Positions 61,257-64,000 of a stretch of 64,000 bases of DNA are shown in pieces. The notes beneath the pieces are model-generated. The model was not told the origin of the DNA, did not search any database, and saw only the letters and a program-made list of their open reading frames with translations. This DNA is from an uncultured Bradyrhizobium sp. (lineage in GTDB: Bacteria; Pseudomonadota; Alphaproteobacteria; Rhizobiales; Xanthobacteraceae): contig NZ_CAKZHY010000173.1 of the NCBI RefSeq assembly GCF_936928535.1, forward strand, positions 89,271-153,270. The letters are read 5' to 3'. The first letter of the stretch is position 1, and the number at the start of each line of letters is the position of its first letter. The position numbers and the translations under genes are program-made.

Positions 61257-62265
61257 GCCGGCCTTCTGGTACCGGCCGCGTTCCCCGAAGTCGCATCTGC
61301 TCAGCCCGTTGGGCGCGCTCTACGGCGCCATCGCCGCGCGGCGCATGGCGCGCCAGGGCTTTGACGCCGGCATCCCCGTGCTCTGCGTCGGCAATTATCA
61401 CGTCGGCGGCGCCGGCAAGACCCCGACCGTGCTGGCGCTGACCAAGCTGCTGCGCGAGCTCGGCGAGACGCCCATCGTGCTCAGCCGCGGCTATGGCGGG
61501 CGCTTGCGCGGCCCCGTCATGGTCGATCGTAACAGCCACACCGCGGCCGATATCGGCGACGAGCCGCTGATGATGGTGCGCGACGTGCCGGTCGCGGTGG
61601 CGCGCGATCGCCTCGACGGCGTCGCGCTGGCGAAGTCGCAAGGCGCCACCATCATCCTGATGGACGACGGTTTCCAGAATCCAAAACTGCTGAAGGATGC
61701 TTCGCTGATCGTCATCGACAGCGAGCGCGGCCTCGGCAATGGCCGTGTGTTTCCCGCCGGCCCCCTGCGCGCGCCGCTCAAGCCCCAGCTCGCGCGCACC
61801 GATGCGCTGGTGCTGATCGGCGACGGCCATGCCGCGGATCATCTCGCGGCGGAGATCTCCGCGCGCGGCAAACCGGTGCTGCGGGCGCGGCTGAAGCCGG
61901 ATGCGGCTGTCGTCGCGCAACTCTTCGGCAAGCGTGTCCTGGCTTTCGCCGGCATCGGCGATCCCGAGCGCTTCTTCCGCACCCTTCGCGCCAACAACAT
62001 CGAGGTCGCGCGCACGCGCCCCTTCGCCGATCATCACATGTTCTCGCAGCCTGAGCTTGCTGCCCTTGCAGCCGACGCGAAAGCCGAGCAGCTCACTTTG
62101 GTGACGACGGAAAAAGACCTCGCGCGCCTGCGCGGTGCTGACGGCATGCCCGAAGGCATCGTGCCCTTCGCGGTCCAGCTCGAGTTCGACGATCCCGCCA
62201 GGCTCAAGCAACTGATCAGCGACCATCTCTACAAAGCCCGCGAGCGCCGCTTCAGCAAGCGCTGA
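61249..62265 (+). CDS. lpxK: Tetraacyldisaccharide 4'-kinase LpxK
   Basis: A 338-residue lipid A kinase. The P-loop is VGNYHVGGAGKTPTVLAL (residues about 45-60). The family segments ILSRGYGGRLRGPV and IILMDDGFQNPKLLKDASLIVID follow, then ARTDALVLIG. It phosphorylates the 4' position of the lipid A disaccharide at the inner membrane, the step before Kdo transfer. It starts eight bases inside waaA. Confidence 0.97.
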   Translation: MREPAFWYRPRSPKSHLLSPLGALYGAIAARRMARQGFDAGIPVLCVGNYHVGGAGKTPTVLALTKLLRELGETPIVLSRGYGGRLRGPVMVDRNSHTAADIGDEPLMMVRDVPVAVARDRLDGVALAKSQGATIILMDDGFQNPKLLKDASLIVIDSERGLGNGRVFPAGPLRAPLKPQLARTDALVLIGDGHAADHLAAEISARGKPVLRARLKPDAAVVAQLFGKRVLAFAGIGDPERFFRTLRANNIEVARTRPFADHHMFSQPELAALAADAKAEQLTLVTTEKDLARLRGADGMPEGIVPFAVQLEFDDPARLKQLISDHLYKARERRFSKR

Positions 62266-62268
62266 TCT

Positions 62269-62361
62269 CGTAGGGTGGGCAAAGGCGCAAAGCGCCGTGC
62301 CCACCACCTGTCGACAATTGTAACGAAGAACGTGGGCACGCTTCGCTTTGCCCACCCTACG
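62269..62361. repeat. Copy B of the GTAGGGTGGGCAAAG palindromic repeat
   Basis: CGTAGGGTGGGCAAAG and CTTTGCCCACCCTACG form perfect 16-base outer arms. The inner part is CGCAAAGCGCCGTGCCCACC and GTGGGCACGCTTCG. It is the same family as 55810-55900, and again it directly follows a stop codon (three bases after lpxK). Confidence 0.88.
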
Positions 62362-62379
62362 AGCTCTACCGAATCGAGA

Positions 62380-62607
62380 TTAATTCTGCGGCTTCGGCGC
62401 GTGCGGAAAATGCCGCTGCAGCACGGCGGCCGGGGTGGCGTAGGCTTCCTGCAAATCCACGCTCCAATACTTCAATTCGTCGAGCGGGATCCTGACGTCG
62501 GTGATGGCGCAGCGCACGAACGTCCCCGGCGAGATCACGCGGAAATCGCCGTCGAGATATTGCACCTGGGCTTCGCCATTGCCCGAAGGGCCGAACTTGT
62601 TCAGCAC
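62380..62607 (-). CDS. DUF2093 domain protein, 75 residues
   Basis: A small protein: NGEAQVQYLDGDFRVISPGT then FVRCAITDVRIPLDELKYWS and VDLQEAYATPAAVLQRHFP. DUF2093 covers nearly all of it. It is a regular neighbour of lpxK in Rhizobiales, here convergent. The GTG start at 62607 is supported by GGAG ten bases upstream. Function is unknown. Confidence 0.85.
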   Translation of the reverse strand: MLNKFGPSGNGEAQVQYLDGDFRVISPGTFVRCAITDVRIPLDELKYWSVDLQEAYATPAAVLQRHFPHAPKPQN

Positions 62608-62788
62608 GGTCGAAAGTCTCCGTGGGAGGCCCTCCCTAGGAAACCCTGGAGGGCACGATGTGTTGGACTGGATGTAGCATAGATAGGGTGGCTTGTCCGC
62701 CCGTTAAACCCACCGGTTTGTGATGTTTTGGCGCTGTTCGCGCATGATAGTGCTTGAGGCCTCGCGGCACCTCCTGCGACAGAGTCCG

Positions 62789-63619
62789 ATGCGCCCCATC
62801 TTGTCCGCCTTGTTCCCAGTACTGTTGATGTCGGCCGTGCAGGCAGCGGCGGCGCCTGCGCCGCAGACGGTCGAGATTCCACTGTCCTCGGGCGTGCTGC
62901 ATGCGCAGCTGTTCAAGCCTGATGGTGCCGGCCCATTCCCGACCGTGATCGCGCTGCACGGCTGCGGCGGCCTCGGCAGCCATTCCGATTCCGTGCAGTC
63001 GCGCTATCGCGACTGGGCCGAGCGCCTGCTCAAATCGGGCAACGCCGTGCTGCTCCCCGACAGCTACGGCTCGCGCGAGCTCGGGCCGCAATGCCGCGTC
63101 AAGGAGATGCACGTCAAGGCGCGGCGCGAGCGCGTCACCGACATCGCGGCATCGCGCGCCTGGCTGATGAAGCAGAGCTGGGTGGCGCGCAACCGCGTCA
63201 GCCTGATCGGCTGGGCCAATGGCGCCAGCGCGCTGCTCTGGGCGGTGCGGCCGCAGAGCGCCGCGCGGGATGCGGGCCCGGATTTTCGCGCGGCGGTCGC
63301 GTTCTATCCGGATTGCCGGATCTCAGCCGGCCTCGGCTGGAGCACGCGGGTGCCGACGCTGGTGCTGATCGGCGCCAATGACGACGTCTCCTCGCCCCCG
63401 GCCTGTCGCCAGATGGTGGACGGCGCGCACGGCCGCAGCGCGCTCGCGCGCATCGTGGTCTATCCCGGCGCCTATCACGATTTCGACCGCGCCAACACGC
63501 CGGTGCACGCTGCCTCCGCCAGCACCGATGCCGCGGTACCCGAGCACGGCCATTTCGGCACCGATTCCGAAGCGCGCGCGGAATCGCAGAAGGAAGTCGC
63601 GGAGTGGCTGGCGCGCTAG
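62789..63619 (+). CDS. Dienelactone-hydrolase-like secreted protein lacking the nucleophile
   Basis: A 276-residue protein with signal peptide (ILSALFPVLLMSAVQAAAA) and an alpha/beta-hydrolase fold of the DLH type: PTVIALHGCGGLG, then the elbow LIGWANGASALL, and late VVYPGAYHDFDR. At the elbow, where active enzymes have GxSxG or GxCxG, the third position is Ala143. The other triad candidates, Asp and His (YHDFD), are present. It is therefore either inactive or uses another residue. It stands alone after a gap containing no gene. Confidence 0.85.
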   Translation: MRPILSALFPVLLMSAVQAAAAPAPQTVEIPLSSGVLHAQLFKPDGAGPFPTVIALHGCGGLGSHSDSVQSRYRDWAERLLKSGNAVLLPDSYGSRELGPQCRVKEMHVKARRERVTDIAASRAWLMKQSWVARNRVSLIGWANGASALLWAVRPQSAARDAGPDFRAAVAFYPDCRISAGLGWSTRVPTLVLIGANDDVSSPPACRQMVDGAHGRSALARIVVYPGAYHDFDRANTPVHAASASTDAAVPEHGHFGTDSEARAESQKEVAEWLAR

Positions 63620-63740
63620 CGCGGCGGGCCTGCCGCGCCGTAGGAGGCGGACTTGTCGCGCCGTAGCTCCGCAGGAGCGAAGGCGGAACCGGGCTTGCCG
63701 CGCCGTAGCTCGCGAGAAGCGAAGGCGGGCGCCTTAGTTC
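63619..63740. repeat. Cluster of imperfect direct repeats, GCCGTAGCTC type
   Basis: The units CTTGTCGCGCCGTAGCTC and CTTGCCGCGCCGTAGCTC each continue with GAGCGAAGGCGG or GAAGCGAAGGCGG, and a degenerate third unit precedes them. They are tandem at about 60-base spacing and contain short inverted arms. It is a Bradyrhizobium-type repeat class. Confidence 0.65.
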
Positions 63741-63769
63741 GACCATGATGTCGGCTAAACGCATCTGTT

Positions 63770-63919
63770 ATGCGCAACCGCATCGTCATCTTCTCATCCG
63801 CACTGGTCATCTTCACCGTCGCGGTGTTCCTGTTCGAAGCCCACGCCGGCTCGCCCATGCTCGCGCCTGATCATTGCGGCTTCTGGACCACCATCGACGC
63901 GGGATTGTCCTGCCGGTAA
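63770..63919 (+). CDS. Small membrane or secreted protein, 49 residues
   Basis: A short gene: MRNRIVIFSSALVIFTVAVF, then LFEAHAGSPMLAPDHCGFWT and TIDAGLSCR. The first 26 residues are a signal peptide or membrane anchor with an AHA-G cleavage-like site. The remaining 23 residues hold two cysteines that could pair. No typical SD is evident. Small proteins of this kind are easily missed in annotation; function is unknown. Confidence 0.5.
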   Translation: MRNRIVIFSSALVIFTVAVFLFEAHAGSPMLAPDHCGFWTTIDAGLSCR

Positions 63920-63942
63920 GCGGGGCGGGGTGCTGGTCCCGT

Positions 63943-64000
63943 CACCCTGAGGTGCTCGCGTAGCGAGCCTCGAAGGGCGACGGCCCGGCTGCATCGGGGC
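63943..64000. repeat. Dispersed palindromic repeat, cut by the window end
   Basis: CACCCTGAGGTGCTCGCG and CGAGCCTCGAAGGGCGACGG are the parts of a common Bradyrhizobium repeat. CTGAGGTGCTCGC and GCGAGCCTCGAAG form an imperfect stem. The element probably continues beyond 64000. Confidence 0.6.

Overview
The window is high-GC chromosomal DNA from an alphaproteobacterium, most probably Bradyrhizobium or a close relative such as Rhodopseudomonas. This is inferred from gene content and layout: a hisG-hisZ pair, the pmbA / phosphatase / DUF4170 / acyltransferase / waaA / lpxK / DUF2093 block, a CIRCE-controlled groESL operon, and many intergenic palindromic repeats of the kind scattered through Bradyrhizobium genomes. 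No tRNA, rRNA, transposase, integrase or CRISPR array was seen.

Layout. 1-4365: cell-surface polysaccharide genes (two glycosyltransferases, an O-antigen ligase/polymerase-like membrane protein, a CelD-like GNAT protein). 4469-5935: a PIMT-like methyltransferase and an unknown. 6217-9476: wrbA, pirin and a short-chain dehydrogenase, divergent from a LysR regulator. 9593-14232: mixed genes (orphan tricarboxylate-type binding protein, class III nucleotide cyclase, YbaK deacylase, haloacid dehalogenase, small secreted unknowns). 14565-22029: a peptide-export island with an HlyD adaptor, a C39-peptidase ABC transporter, a second ABC transporter and a cyclic-nucleotide-binding-fold protein in one tight operon, and a divergent 62-residue peptide with a double-glycine leader. 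22153-26695: amidohydrolase with a large operator-like palindrome, rpmJ, TPR protein, alpha/beta hydrolase, cytochrome c. 26962-32799: glycolate oxidase glcD and glcEF, separated by two other genes. 32869-38637: histone-H1-like protein, TorF-type outer-membrane protein, SbmA/BacA-like ABC protein, lactate permease. 38876-46708: secreted unknowns, groEL/groES, lipoprotein, CheZ-like phosphatase, L,D-transpeptidase, DUF2076 protein. 46833-48721: YdjC/HpnK deacetylase and glycosyltransferase operon. 48823-50968: hisG-hisZ. 51211-53223: small protein, winged-helix-like protein and AraC regulator. 53254-55807: rsmE, a secreted unknown, ubiA. 56718-62607: pmbA and the lipid A/Kdo genes. 62789-63919: hydrolase-fold protein with no nucleophile and a 49-residue membrane/secreted peptide.

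The most interesting region is 14497-22113. The exporter is of the NHLM (nitrile hydratase leader microcin) type, but the only candidate cargo is a very short precursor with a 46-residue leader and an uncharged 16-residue core. No peptide-modifying enzyme is visible nearby. The island lies between two imperfect 52-bp direct repeats. Other notable signals are the 37-bp palindrome in front of the amidohydrolase gene, a DLH-like protein with Ala in place of the nucleophile, and a regulator gene whose start codon lies inside an inverted repeat.
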